From positions 1 through 16,634 of the forward strand of contig JWZX01001795.1 in assembly GCA_001275005.1 (NCBI GenBank): a stretch of 16,634 bases of DNA. Direction: 5' to 3'. Positions 1 through 7,532 of the stretch are shown piece by piece. This DNA comes from Chrysochromulina tobinii (taxonomy: Eukaryota > Haptophyta > Prymnesiales > Chrysochromulinaceae). Both the position numbers and the translations under genes were made by a program. A model generated the notes under the pieces. The model did no database searches, had not been told where the DNA came from, and saw only the letters and a list, made by a program, of their open reading frames with translations. The number at the start of each line of letters is the position of its first letter. Position 1 is the first letter of the stretch.

Positions 1-148
1 GCGGCCGGAACCCCCGATAAGCTCGAGGCGCGAGAGGCGGAGGCGGGCATGCGCAACGGCCGCGGCAAAGCCGACCTGGGAGCGCAGCGTCGAGATCATG
101 AAGGACCGCGCGTCGAGCATGGAACGGGCGCCGAGCGAGCGCCACTGA

Positions 149-212
149 CGGTAAAAAGACACCGGGGGGAGCCGGGACACCGGTAAAAAGACACAGGGGG
201 GAGCCGGGACAC
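149..212. repeat. 32-bp tandem repeat, two copies
   Basis: Two adjacent 32-bp units (149-180 and 181-212), each beginning CGGTAAAAAGACAC and ending AGCCGGGACAC, differ at a single base (C163 versus A195). The GGGACAC end of the unit recurs in degenerate form until about 247, so the array decays into a GGGACAC-rich simple sequence. No coding frame is convincingly open across it. It is best read as a minisatellite in intergenic DNA. Confidence 0.85.
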
Positions 213-971
213 ATCACACGGGACACGGGACAAACACGGGACACACGGACAGCCGAACACCGGTACAGGGGAGCGTGAGATTATTTTCCGGCTCTCGCGC
301 CGGGCCGACGCCCCTGTGGGGAAAACGGGGAGGAGTGACCAGATAGTAAGGATGCGAGCGTGCGATTATTTATCGACCATGTTGTGTGCACGTTTATACA
401 TGTAACACGACAGACGCGACAACCGGTGGGTACTGGTACATGTACTACCCGATGTGTGAAGAAAGGCGCCAAAGAAGAACGAAACTTTAGATGAAGGTCA
501 TGTTGAAGCCTTGCGCGTGAGATGATCCGCTTGTTGGCTTACTTTCACTGTCTGGTCGAACTGGTCGTCTGCATCGTCTATAACCGTTTAGTCAGACACG
601 AGATCACAGCATATATGATTTCGCTTGTGTGCAGCGAACCGGAACATGCCTCCCCCTCGCCTTCGCTTCCCACAGGAGGCAACAGCCACACGGTCCACGG
701 ATCAGAGAGATGCGAAATGAGACGAGCCGTCCGGCAAAACGCCTTCGCCCCCCCCGCGATTTATCCGGCGCGGACGTTCCCCCCGCGGCGGGCCCGCCGT
801 TACGCTTTACGGGTCGAAATCTCGAACATGCCCAGCGATAATCGGCCGACACGAGCCGCTTGTGTACGACGGCATGCCGGGCCATGCCGCATTTGTTCCA
901 CGATTCGTGTCGTTTTTAACACGTTTTTTTTTTAAACGCTCACCCGCTACTCCAAATGGCCCCATAGCACC
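213..971. other. Gene-free stretch downstream of UTP15
   Basis: I see no convincing gene here. Short open frames exist on both strands (for example 522-935 +), but their products have no domain-like composition. The stretch holds two TACATGTA motifs (397-404, and 436-445 as the palindrome GTACATGTAC) and a T-run at about 925-935 just past the UTP15 stop. Bases 2-148 could be the tail of a + strand gene ending at TGA 146-148. That frame is only 48 codons and a second frame is also open, so I do not call it. Confidence 0.5.
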
Positions 972-2630
972 TCAGTATACTGGCCCCGCTTTGGCCCCGC
1001 TGTCGGTCGAGGACGTTGCGGCGATGGCGAGGCGTGGCACCTTTCTGGGCGGCGGCAAGCTCGAGCTCGCATGGACGCTGCCGGCGAGGAGGACGTCCAT
1101 CGACCCAAGCAACTGCGCGAGCTCAGCCTGGAGCTTCATCTCCGCCTCGAGCGTGTTGCGAAGCTTGACGAAGAGCTCGTCGATGGCCGCCGACTGGCCG
1201 AGCACGGGCGCATACATGTCGAGGAGCAGGTTGGCAACTCCGATGAGCGTAGGTGCGAAGGGCGGGTGACAGATCTGTCGCGCCAGGAACGCGACCACAG
1301 GCTGGAGCGTCTGCTGGTCGCGCCCCTGCAGCGCGATGCGCAGCCCGTGCCGCTGCACGAGCTCCTCGACGACAGAAACCACCACCTCCGGTGAGCCGTC
1401 CGCCAGGGCCGCGTCGAAGGCCTCGTGGTAACGAAACCGTCTAAGGGCCGCGTCCCAGCCAGCGAGCTTGGCGGGCAGGCTCGAGCTGATGACAAAGTCG
1501 CCGGGCTGCGCAGCGTGCCGACGGCCGCGCAAAAAGTACCGGTACGTGCCGTGCCGCGGGCCGATGGCCGCCGCGCCTCGCCCGTCTGCAACAAGGCCAG
1601 GAGCGCCATAGCTCGAAAGGTCGAGAGGGTCGCGCTCGGCCTGAGGCGCAGCGGCAGCGGCGGCCTTGACGTCGGCGATGGCGGCACGGCGCCGGCGCAC
1701 GCAGAGTGACATGTCTGTCGTACCCACGGCGAGGTGCGTGCCCATTGGCGAGAGCGCACAGCAAGTGAGCGGCGCGTCGTACTTGATCGCACCGACGAGC
1801 TTGCACGTGCGCATCTCGTACACCTTGACGGACCGATCAAGCGAGGCGGTGAGCAGGTGTGCGGCGCTCGCGTCCGCGCAGAGCGACGTGATCGTCTTCG
1901 AGTGCGCGCTCACGGCGTACAGCACCCGCCCGCCCGACAAGAGATCCCACACCGTAAGCGTGTTGCCACTCGCCGTCGCGACCATCCCGCCTCCCGGCAG
2001 AATGAAGACGTCCTCAACGGGCGCCACGTGGCGCAGCGTCATGACGCAGCGCGGCGCGTTCACGTCCCACAGCTTCACCGTGTGGTCGTACGAGCCCGTC
2101 GCGAACACGTGCGGCGACGCCGGGTCGAGCGCACCTGAGCGGATGTGGTCCGTGTGGCCCTCAAGCGCGCACACCTGCGCCTCGGACGCGACGTCCCAGC
2201 AGATCGCGCGCCCGTCGTCGGAGGCGGTGAGCAGCCGACCGCCGTCGCCCATGAACTTGGCCACGTGCACCGCGCGCGAGTGGCCTGTGAAGGTGCGCAT
2301 CACTGTGCGCGAGCCCAGGTCGAAGAGCTGCGTGCAGCCGCCCTCGTCGCCGGCGGCGAGCAGCTTGCCGTCGTGGCGGTACGAGGCGCAGCGGACGACA
2401 TCCTTGAAGCGAGTAAGCGTGCGGTACACGGCGTTCGTCTGCGTCGAGAAGACGTCCACCTGCAGCGACGACGTGAAGGCGAAGTCGAACGGTGCGACCG
2501 GCGAGAAGCTGATCGACGACGGCGGCGCCTTTTGCCGGAAGACGAGAGGCTGTCGGAAGCCACGCCACGCGCCGGCCGCGCCCGGCGCGACCGGCCGGCG
2601 CGGCCGCTCGATGGGCGTGGGGTTGAACAT
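972..2630 (-). CDS. UTP15: UTP15-like U3 snoRNP-associated WD40 protein
   Basis: About 552 aa. UTP15 is a subunit of the t-UTP/UtpA part of the small-subunit processome in the nucleolus, needed for pre-18S rRNA processing and rDNA transcription. Residues about 35-320 form the WD40 propeller. Visible blades include a SRFKD-type segment (here TRFKDVVRCASYRHDGKLLAAGDE), a FTGHSRAVHVAKF segment, ATGSYDHTVKLWD and TASLDRSVKVYE. Residues about 360-500 match the UTP15 C-terminal helical domain, with YRYFLRGR, LRRFRYHEAFDAAL, IALQGRD and APVLGQSAAIDELFVKLR. These follow the order seen in the human protein. The ATG at 2630 gives an N-terminal length close to the family. The frame is open to 2690 upstream but has no ATG there. 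A low-complexity Ala run (about 322-328) joins the propeller to the C-terminal domain. Single exon. Confidence 0.95.
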   Translation of the reverse strand: MFNPTPIERPRRPVAPGAAGAWRGFRQPLVFRQKAPPSSISFSPVAPFDFAFTSSLQVDVFSTQTNAVYRTLTRFKDVVRCASYRHDGKLLAAGDEGGCTQLFDLGSRTVMRTFTGHSRAVHVAKFMGDGGRLLTASDDGRAICWDVASEAQVCALEGHTDHIRSGALDPASPHVFATGSYDHTVKLWDVNAPRCVMTLRHVAPVEDVFILPGGGMVATASGNTLTVWDLLSGGRVLYAVSAHSKTITSLCADASAAHLLTASLDRSVKVYEMRTCKLVGAIKYDAPLTCCALSPMGTHLAVGTTDMSLCVRRRRAAIADVKAAAAAAPQAERDPLDLSSYGAPGLVADGRGAAAIGPRHGTYRYFLRGRRHAAQPGDFVISSSLPAKLAGWDAALRRFRYHEAFDAALADGSPEVVVSVVEELVQRHGLRIALQGRDQQTLQPVVAFLARQICHPPFAPTLIGVANLLLDMYAPVLGQSAAIDELFVKLRNTLEAEMKLQAELAQLLGSMDVLLAGSVHASSSLPPPRKVPRLAIAATSSTDSGAKAGPVY

Positions 2631-3036
2631 TGTGCGGTTTATCGGCTGCGTCGCAGCGACGTAGTCGATTTCACGGGACAACAGCGTCAAAATTCGGAGC
2701 CCGTGACAGCGCTCTGGTTGGCAAAATTGCTCCCTTTATGTACTGTAAAAAGGGGGCGCAACAATTCACCGCGTAGGATGGCGGTGTCGGGCTTGGGGGG
2801 GGGGATCGGCTTCAGTATCGGCTATCGTACTAGCGCGCTCGTAACATGGCTCGTAAAGCCGTCATGACCACACCCATGGACCACACCGCTGCACACTCAC
2901 AGCCGGAACCCCGTGTGCACGTGATTAAAGGTGTACGGTCCGGTGTACTTGAAGGGTAGAAGATAAAGAATCATACTGCGAGGTAGCAGCGTGACTTGGT
3001 TGGCTCTTCGGACTGGCGCTTCCCTAAAAAAGAATG
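2631..3036. promoter_or_regulatory. Spacer: GT8 3' side and UTP15 promoter
   Basis: No gene seen. This interval must hold the UTP15 promoter and 5' leader (read on -) and the 3' end of the glycosyltransferase gene. It carries the near-palindrome GCTGCG-T-CGCAGC at 2645-2657, about 15 bp before the UTP15 ATG, and a run of ten Gs at 2795-2804. Another G8 run lies just inside the neighbouring coding end at 3047-3054. No clear TATA box is visible. Confidence 0.4.
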
Positions 3037-3963
3037 CTAACTATGCGGGGGGGGCGCAAGAGCGTCGCCGTGGTCGGCGGCTCGCGTTCGCGCGCGCCAA
3101 GATGCCTCCCATTCCTTGATCGACTTGGGAACGGCAATTGGGGAGTCGGGCCGTCGGCAGGTCGCCTTGTGGCGAAAGCGCACGCCGTGCCACGCGATGA
3201 TGCTCGACGGCCGGCAGCGCGCCTGGCCCGCCGTCGAACCCTTGACGTAGCCGCGGAAATTCTCGCACATATCCATAGGCGTGAGTCGCTCCTGGAAGTG
3301 CGCAACGATCAGGTCTTGCTCGCTCGCCTTTGAGCGACCTGCGAGACCGCCGACGGGCCGCTTTGCCTTCGGGTCCTGCAGCGTGTCTTGCATCGCCGTG
3401 AAGTTGCCAAGGTGCCACCGTCGCACGAGCGACGCGTACTCCCGCTCAGACGGCCGCAGGAGCAGGATGCCGCTGTTGATGTATGGCATGCCCGTGGTGC
3501 GCCAGAAGGCTGGCACGAGATCATCGGTGTACTGGGCGGCGGCGAGGTGCGCCGTGTGCCCGTACCGTTCAAAGTAGCGCCACGCGTCACCCGTCCAAAA
3601 CACGTCCGGATCAAAGTAGAGCAGCCTGCTGTACTTGCTCATCCGCCACATCGTGAGCTTGAGGAACGAATAGAGCCGATCAGGTGCGGGAGCTTTGCCA
3701 GCGCTACGCGGCCACTGCATAGGCGGCACGACCGTAAGCTCATCCACGTGCCTACGAAGCTGCTCTCGCACGCTCTCGGGCAGCTCCGCGTTCACGAGAT
3801 ACACAAAGTCAGCTTTGGCGGCATGGGTCGGATGGTGCTGGCGCAAACTGCACGCCGACGCGACGCACATGCTGAGCAGCTTTGAAGGCTTCGTAGCTGG
3901 GTTGGCAAAGCAAGAGGAGATGAAGGCGTCGGGGCGAGGTTCGCGAGTCGAGTCGATCGGCAT
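3037..3963 (-). CDS. Family 8 (glycogenin-like) glycosyltransferase
   Basis: 308 aa. GT8 enzymes are retaining, Mn2+-dependent transferases that use nucleotide sugars such as UDP-Glc or UDP-Gal. Family marks seen in order are: an N-terminal nucleotide-binding beta strand (residues 13-40), the aromatic/basic segment RLYSFLKLTMWRMSKYSRLLYFDPDVF (about 96-122) containing the metal-binding DxD as D118-P-D120, INSGILLLRPS (162-172, the GT8 NSG signature), SEQDLI (214-219) and a C-terminal metal/sugar ligand IIAWHG (255-260). There is no signal peptide or membrane anchor in this model. A stop lies in frame immediately upstream (3970-3972), so any anchor would have to come from an unseen 5' exon. 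Length is close to a bare GT8 catalytic domain. The acceptor cannot be told from sequence; glycogenin-type self-glucosylation, glycan or galactinol synthesis are all possible. Confidence 0.85.
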   Translation of the reverse strand: MPIDSTREPRPDAFISSCFANPATKPSKLLSMCVASACSLRQHHPTHAAKADFVYLVNAELPESVREQLRRHVDELTVVPPMQWPRSAGKAPAPDRLYSFLKLTMWRMSKYSRLLYFDPDVFWTGDAWRYFERYGHTAHLAAAQYTDDLVPAFWRTTGMPYINSGILLLRPSEREYASLVRRWHLGNFTAMQDTLQDPKAKRPVGGLAGRSKASEQDLIVAHFQERLTPMDMCENFRGYVKGSTAGQARCRPSSIIAWHGVRFRHKATCRRPDSPIAVPKSIKEWEASWRARTRAADHGDALAPPPHS

Positions 3964-4008
3964 GCCAAGTCAAGTCGAGTCACCTCAAACTAACCTGTAG
4001 GAATCCTA

Positions 4009-4057
4009 TTCCTAGCACAAGCAAGCAAGCAAGCAAGCAAACTTGCTTCCTAGCACA
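4009..4057. repeat. (AAGC)5 microsatellite with hairpin, flanked by 11-bp repeats
   Basis: Five perfect AAGC units lie at 4019-4038. The tract is bracketed by two identical 11-mers TTCCTAGCACA (4009-4019 and 4047-4057). The end of the tract can fold: AAGCAAG (4031-4037) pairs with CTTGCTT (4042-4048) around a 4-nt loop. It lies in the 240-bp spacer (3964-4203) between the 5' end of the GT8 gene and the 3' end of the PUB-parvulin gene, both on the minus strand. No gene is visible in that spacer. Confidence 0.8.
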
Positions 4058-4203
4058 TTCGACAGCCTTCCTGTAGAGGTTGTCTGCGATTGTGTATAGA
4101 CTTTTGACTTGAATTGACGACTGTGAGCCCGGCGCTGTGTCGAGCGTTCGAGGCAGAGGGCGCTCATTGGCTTACAAGAGCCACAAGGTCGTCTCACTCC
4201 CTC

Positions 4204-4944
4204 TCACTTTTCAATGCGTGCATGCAAGAAGATCAGATGCGAGCCGGTGGGAGTGCGCACAGGGCCGTAGATGGCCTTTGTCTTCTGCTCGAAGCACACA
4301 GCATCGAACTCTTCAACCATCTTGCCTTTCGGGAAGAAGCCGAGCGCGCCGCCGCGAGCGCCGCTCGGGCAATCGGAATGCGCCTTGGCCAGCTCGCCGA
4401 AGTCGTGCTCTTGGTTGTGGTACGGCGCGTCCTCGAGGATCGCCTTCCAGCCCGCAAGCCGCTTCTCATTCTCTTCGAATGAGCGCTCAGCAGTCGCATT
4501 GAGCAGGATGTGCGACGCCTTCGCCTGCGCCACCTTGCCAACGGGTTCCTCTGCGCGCCGTTGGGCCATCGCACGGACGCGCTGCAGCTCCACCGCTTCC
4601 TTCTTGAGCTGCTCCTCAGCCGCCGCCTTGGCCTTCTGGTTGGCACGTAGCCCATCCAGTGACCGCTGTGGCAGCTTGAGGTCACCACCATCGGGGAAAA
4701 CAAGAAATTCGGCCTCCTCGACAAAACCACTGCCGATGAGCAACTGCTTGGCACCAAGAGCTGAGAGAAGCGACTTGATCTTCTCGTTCGTCGTCCGCAG
4801 CTTGCGGTACTTGGGCTCATCAGGGTTCGTCACGATGTTTTCCAGAACCTTGGACAGCATTTCATGCACGCCATCAAAGTCGATCTTCAGTCCTCCCAAG
4901 AGCCCAAGGCCTGCCGCCTGCTTTGCAGCCAGCTCGCTCGACAT
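4204..4944 (-). CDS. PUB-domain / parvulin prolyl isomerase fusion
   Basis: 246 aa. Residues about 25-98 match a PUB domain (the fold of peptide:N-glycanase, UBXD1 and HOIP that binds the C-terminal tail of p97/VCP): LSKVLENIVTNPDEPKYRKL, then NEKIKSLLSALGAKQLLIGSGF and a hydrophobic LVFP strand. Residues about 102-140 are a charged helix (QKAKAAAEEQLKKEAVEL). Residues about 141-246 are a parvulin (PpiC/Pin1) rotamase: ASHILL with H145, HSDCPSGARGGALGFFPKG with C192, MVEEFDAVCF, and YGPVRTPTGSHLIFLHAR with T233 and H236. By alignment to Pin1, H145, C192 and H236 occupy the catalytic-site positions H59, C113 and H157. T233 replaces Ser154, and the Pin1 phosphate-binding basic cluster is not obvious. 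No signal peptide, so cytosolic or nuclear. The likely role is prolyl isomerisation on clients delivered by p97 (inference). The ATG at 4944 is the first in frame and fits both domains. Confidence 0.9.
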   Translation of the reverse strand: MSSELAAKQAAGLGLLGGLKIDFDGVHEMLSKVLENIVTNPDEPKYRKLRTTNEKIKSLLSALGAKQLLIGSGFVEEAEFLVFPDGGDLKLPQRSLDGLRANQKAKAAAEEQLKKEAVELQRVRAMAQRRAEEPVGKVAQAKASHILLNATAERSFEENEKRLAGWKAILEDAPYHNQEHDFGELAKAHSDCPSGARGGALGFFPKGKMVEEFDAVCFEQKTKAIYGPVRTPTGSHLIFLHARIEK

Positions 4945-5204
4945 GCTCGCTCGGACGGCGACGATTTGTTTTGTTACAACGAGGACTTACCGAGGTGGGT
5001 GGCCACCGCGCGCGCTAAAAAGCGAGCACGAGAGAAGGACTCCGAGGTCCTATTGCTACTTGTGGAAATGTACCGCAGGCGCGGCCAGGTCATGGCAAAA
5101 AGGCTGAAGATTTGTCTCGGAGGGCTCGATCCGTTTCCGACCCGTTTCATGTTTCAGTCGCCTTTCGAGGAACACGCCGCATCTTGTTGTACATGTAACG
5201 AAGC
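4945..5204. promoter_or_regulatory. Divergent promoter, PUB-parvulin / Ser-Pro protein
   Basis: 260 bp separate the two start codons, so this should drive both genes. It contains the 10-bp palindrome GGTGGCCACC (4998-5007), an alternating CG stretch GCGCGCGC (about 5008-5016), two AAAAAG runs (5018-5022 and 5096-5102), and GTACATGTA at 5189-5197, only 8 nt before the + strand ATG. No TATA box. On the minus strand CG|GTAAGT at about 4990-4985 resembles a splice donor, so a small 5'-UTR intron for the isomerase gene is possible but not supported by a good acceptor. Confidence 0.5.
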
Positions 5205-6395
5205 ATGTCCTCGTGCGCGCGCCCACTGCGCCCCGTGACCACCAATCATCTTCGAGCAGAGTTTGGCGACCAGGATGCACGGGATCCCAGACTTGCAAGA
5301 TTCCAGTCCTCGAGGACTGCACGCCCTCGGATGCTTGTCCCTCGCGGGCGTCACATCGAGCGCACCGTGGCGCCCCTCGAGCGCGCCACCGACACAGAGC
5401 TCGATCAGCTGCGCCAACGGCTGTCAAAGACGGCGCGGGGCGGCCCCCGCGATGCGATCTCACTTGGCCTAGATCGAGACTTGGTGCAGCGTGAGGTGGC
5501 GGAGCTGCGCTCGATGATCGCGGTCGCCGAAAAGACCCAATTTGCCGAGCGCTGCTCGCACTTGGACCCGGTGACGCCGCCGCCGACAGCTCCGCGCCAG
5601 CGCTCGCGCTTCGCGGTGGATGTCAACTCCACGGCAGCCGGCTCTCTACTGACGGTGACGCCACCGCCGTCAGCGCCGCGCCTGACGCCCGCGCTGAACA
5701 CGCCCGCGCTGAGCCTTGGCCTTCTTCGGAGTGCGATGCGGGACGAGCAGGCCGAGTTCGACTCGAGCTCCCGGAAGCTCGGGACTTTGCGAGGCAGCAC
5801 CAGCACCAGCAGCCTGCTGAGCCTCCGACCAGAGACGGCGCCGGCGATGCTCATCGTCGGCCCACATTGCGTCGGCCGCGCTAGCAGTGGTTATGCTGGA
5901 CGCTATTGCACGAGCCCCCCTCCTGGCGGCTCTGCGTCGCTCGTGGTCAACCACGTGTCGGATATTCAGCCTCGGATGTTTCGATCGCCTAGCTTCGCCT
6001 CCATCACCTCCTCCTCCTCTCTCTCGGGGCTGTCCCTCTCCTCCCGCCCTGGCCCTCCAGCGCTCACCTCGGCGCTTGCGCTCCCGCTTTCAGCCACGGG
6101 ATCGTTCGGCTCTCTGTCGGACCTGGGGGAGCCGTCCCCTTGGACGCCGCGCATGACGCACCTGCGCAGCGGCCCCACCTCGGCTCGGCCTCTGCCTGAG
6201 GATACGGGCAATCACTCGTCACGGCCGACGCTCATTCAGCCGATCGCTCGCAAGGCAGCCTCCTCGCCTATCTCGGTCCTCGGTCTGAACATCACTGGTA
6301 TCTCGGCGCATAGCTCCGCGATCGAGGAGGAGCCGTGGGTGCACCGGCCGTACACGTATAATCACGACAGGCAGCCCCGGGGTAAGTTTCGGTGA
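5205..6395 (+). CDS. Unrecognised Ser/Pro-rich, largely disordered protein
   Basis: 396 aa as read. I do not recognise a family. Residues about 55-110 (ATDTELDQLRQRLSK and LVQREVAELRSMIAVAEK) are the only segment with helical, coiled-coil-like character. The rest is low-complexity Ser/Pro/Arg sequence with two copies of a VTPPP(T/S)APR motif (123-131 and 151-159) and a poly-Ser stretch near 265-285. Many S-P and T-P sites suggest a phosphoregulated scaffold (inference). The start is uncertain: the ATG at 5205 sits 8 nt after a TACATGTA motif, and a second ATG at 5331 (residue 43) follows a 16-bp palindrome that looks regulatory, so 5331 may be the true start. The 3' end is also uncertain, because a strong donor (G|GTAAGT at 6382) precedes the stop by 8 nt. 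Splicing to 6436 or 6448 would end at 6528, and splicing to 6473 would end at 6544. Confidence 0.7.
   Translation: MSSCARPLRPVTTNHLRAEFGDQDARDPRLARFQSSRTARPRMLVPRGRHIERTVAPLERATDTELDQLRQRLSKTARGGPRDAISLGLDRDLVQREVAELRSMIAVAEKTQFAERCSHLDPVTPPPTAPRQRSRFAVDVNSTAAGSLLTVTPPPSAPRLTPALNTPALSLGLLRSAMRDEQAEFDSSSRKLGTLRGSTSTSSLLSLRPETAPAMLIVGPHCVGRASSGYAGRYCTSPPPGGSASLVVNHVSDIQPRMFRSPSFASITSSSSLSGLSLSSRPGPPALTSALALPLSATGSFGSLSDLGEPSPWTPRMTHLRSGPTSARPLPEDTGNHSSRPTLIQPIARKAASSPISVLGLNITGISAHSSAIEEEPWVHRPYTYNHDRQPRGKFR
5304..5319. promoter_or_regulatory. 16-bp perfect palindrome with CTCGAG core
   Basis: CAGTCCTCGAGGACTG reads the same on both strands. It lies between the two candidate start codons (5205 and 5331) of the Ser/Pro-rich gene. 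A dimeric transcription-factor site is the simplest reading, which would favour the later start; it could also be chance inside coding sequence. Confidence 0.4.
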
Positions 6396-6473
6396 GACTG
6401 ACGGTGAGATGACCAGGACGACGAGTGCTTCTGTAGCTGGCCTGACAGCTGACTTCCACTGGTGGGTGTGCAG
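6382..6473 (+). other. Possible terminal intron of the Ser/Pro-rich gene
   Basis: The donor GG|GTAAGTTT at 6382 is a full eukaryotic consensus. Acceptor candidates are GCTTCTGTAG ending 6436 (55 nt), CTGACAG ending 6448 (67 nt) and GGTGTGCAG ending 6473 (92 nt). The first two continue in the same frame to a TGA at 6526-6528; the third runs to a TGA at 6542-6544, with a C-terminus ending in PHLEPEMYGA. Sequence alone does not decide among them, or whether the intron is used. Confidence 0.5.
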
Positions 6474-6765
6474 CCGCGGGCTCAGTCTCAGGGTGCTTGC
6501 AGAGAGGCATGCCACATTTAGAGCCTGAGATGTACGGTGCATGAGGACAAGAGACTGAGTGTATGATATGCATGCAGCGGTCCGCGGGGGCGCACGGGGG
6601 CGCGTCGTGCGTGTATCTTGTCTGTGTGCGGGCCCCCGCGTGCTCCGCTCGGCCGCCGCGCGCGGTGTCCGTGCGCGCACGGTGCGCGCGCGCGTGGTCG
6701 TTCGGCCCGCGGTCCGCGGCCGGCTTCATATCTGCTTTTTGAAATGAAAAACTGCGCGTAGTACG

Positions 6766-6772
6766 TATATAA
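6766..6772 (+). promoter_or_regulatory. Isolated TATA-like box
   Basis: TATATAA stands alone in very GC-rich surroundings, 48 bp before an ATG at 6820 that opens 95 codons to a TAG at 7107. It could start an unannotated transcript, coding or not. The same element is not seen before the other genes of the window, so the assignment is weak. Confidence 0.3.
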
Positions 6773-7421
6773 CGACCGCCGAGTCCGCACGGCATACACA
6801 TCACGCCGGCCCCGACCCGATGCACAGCCACGATCACGGGTGCTGGGGTGCAGCGTGCACGGCATACAGCCGACACCCAAACGACACGTCACACGCGGCG
6901 GGTCCGCTCGGACCTCGGTGGCTCGGAGCCTCGCGCGCTCGCGACTCGACTGATGCCACCGTGATCTCTGACGCACTGTTCACTGATGAACATGCTGTCC
7001 CCCATGGCCTAGAACGTACTCGAAATCTGAAGGATCAGCTGATCCGTCTAACGACCGACCGTCGCTCGAACGGTCTTCGCAGCACGACTCCCGTCCGTTT
7101 CGCCTAGCTAACGCTGCTAACACGCCCCCGTGCGGCCCTGCGACTCGTTAACGGACTCCGGGGCGGGGCCACCCCGGCACCCGAAGGCACCCGCGCCCGC
7201 CGCAGCCGCACGCCCGAGGCCGCGCGACGCTTCCCCACCCGCGCCCGCGAACGGGCCGGCGCGAAAAATATTATAATCCTGGGGCTTATCTACTGAAAAA
7301 AGTGTCAGGCTATCCGGACGAAGGGTCAGCGAATCTGCAGTCTCCCGTCCGCCGCGTCTGCACACTGCAGCGTCTCGCGCGATAGCCGATAGTTACACTA
7401 TAGATCAAATTGTCATCACAC

Positions 7422-7446
7422 ACGACAACTATCGACGACAACTATC
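7422..7446. repeat. 12-bp direct repeat, period 13
   Basis: ACGACAACTATC occurs at 7422-7433 and again at 7435-7446, separated by one G. It lies about 90 bp beyond the 3' end of the minus-strand membrane-protein gene. Confidence 0.75.
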
Positions 7447-7532
7447 TTTTGTTTCAGCCGGCATCATGTAGCCGCTGGAACCTGTCAATAGCTGTAGAGC
7501 TCTGATCATCCGCACACGTCGCACAGAGCGCC

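Larger units (their letters stand above)
6396..7532. other. 1.1-kb region between convergent genes, no convincing gene
   Basis: The + strand Ser/Pro gene and the - strand membrane-protein gene converge on this region, so only their 3' UTRs are expected. It holds a CG-alternating, Z-DNA-prone tract (about 6658-6697), a repeated 12-mer GCACGGCATACA (6787-6798 and 6857-6868) and the 14-bp palindrome GGATCAGCTGATCC (7032-7045). It also has an abrupt AT island (about 7264-7278) preceded by GGCGCGAAA (an E2F-like site on the minus strand), and a 13-bp tandem duplication near 7422-7446. The only ATG-started frame with an upstream TATA-like box is 6820-7107 (95 codons); it lacks domain-like composition and I do not call it. 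Confidence 0.5.

Noticed and set aside
522-935. 137-codon open frame on +
   Set aside because: Composition is not domain-like and it runs into the T-rich 3' side of UTP15; probably chance in GC-rich DNA.
2631-2690. 20-codon N-terminal extension of UTP15
   Set aside because: The frame is open but the first codon is TTG, not ATG; the ATG at 2630 gives the family-like N-terminal length.
1666-2867. Long + strand frames opposite UTP15
   Set aside because: They are antisense shadows of the WD40 gene; the minus-strand product is unmistakably UTP15.
4984-4990. Minus-strand GTAAGT donor upstream of the PUB-parvulin ATG
   Set aside because: No acceptor with a pyrimidine tract lies between it and the ATG; a 5'-UTR intron is possible but unsupported.
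5751-5766. GAGTTCGACTC as a tRNA T-arm
   Set aside because: It lies inside the Ser/Pro coding frame and I found no matching acceptor, D or anticodon stems; no tRNA is called anywhere in the window.
6820-7107. 95-codon ATG-started frame after a TATA-like box
   Set aside because: No recognisable domain, and another frame overlaps; kept only as a point to check, not called as a gene.
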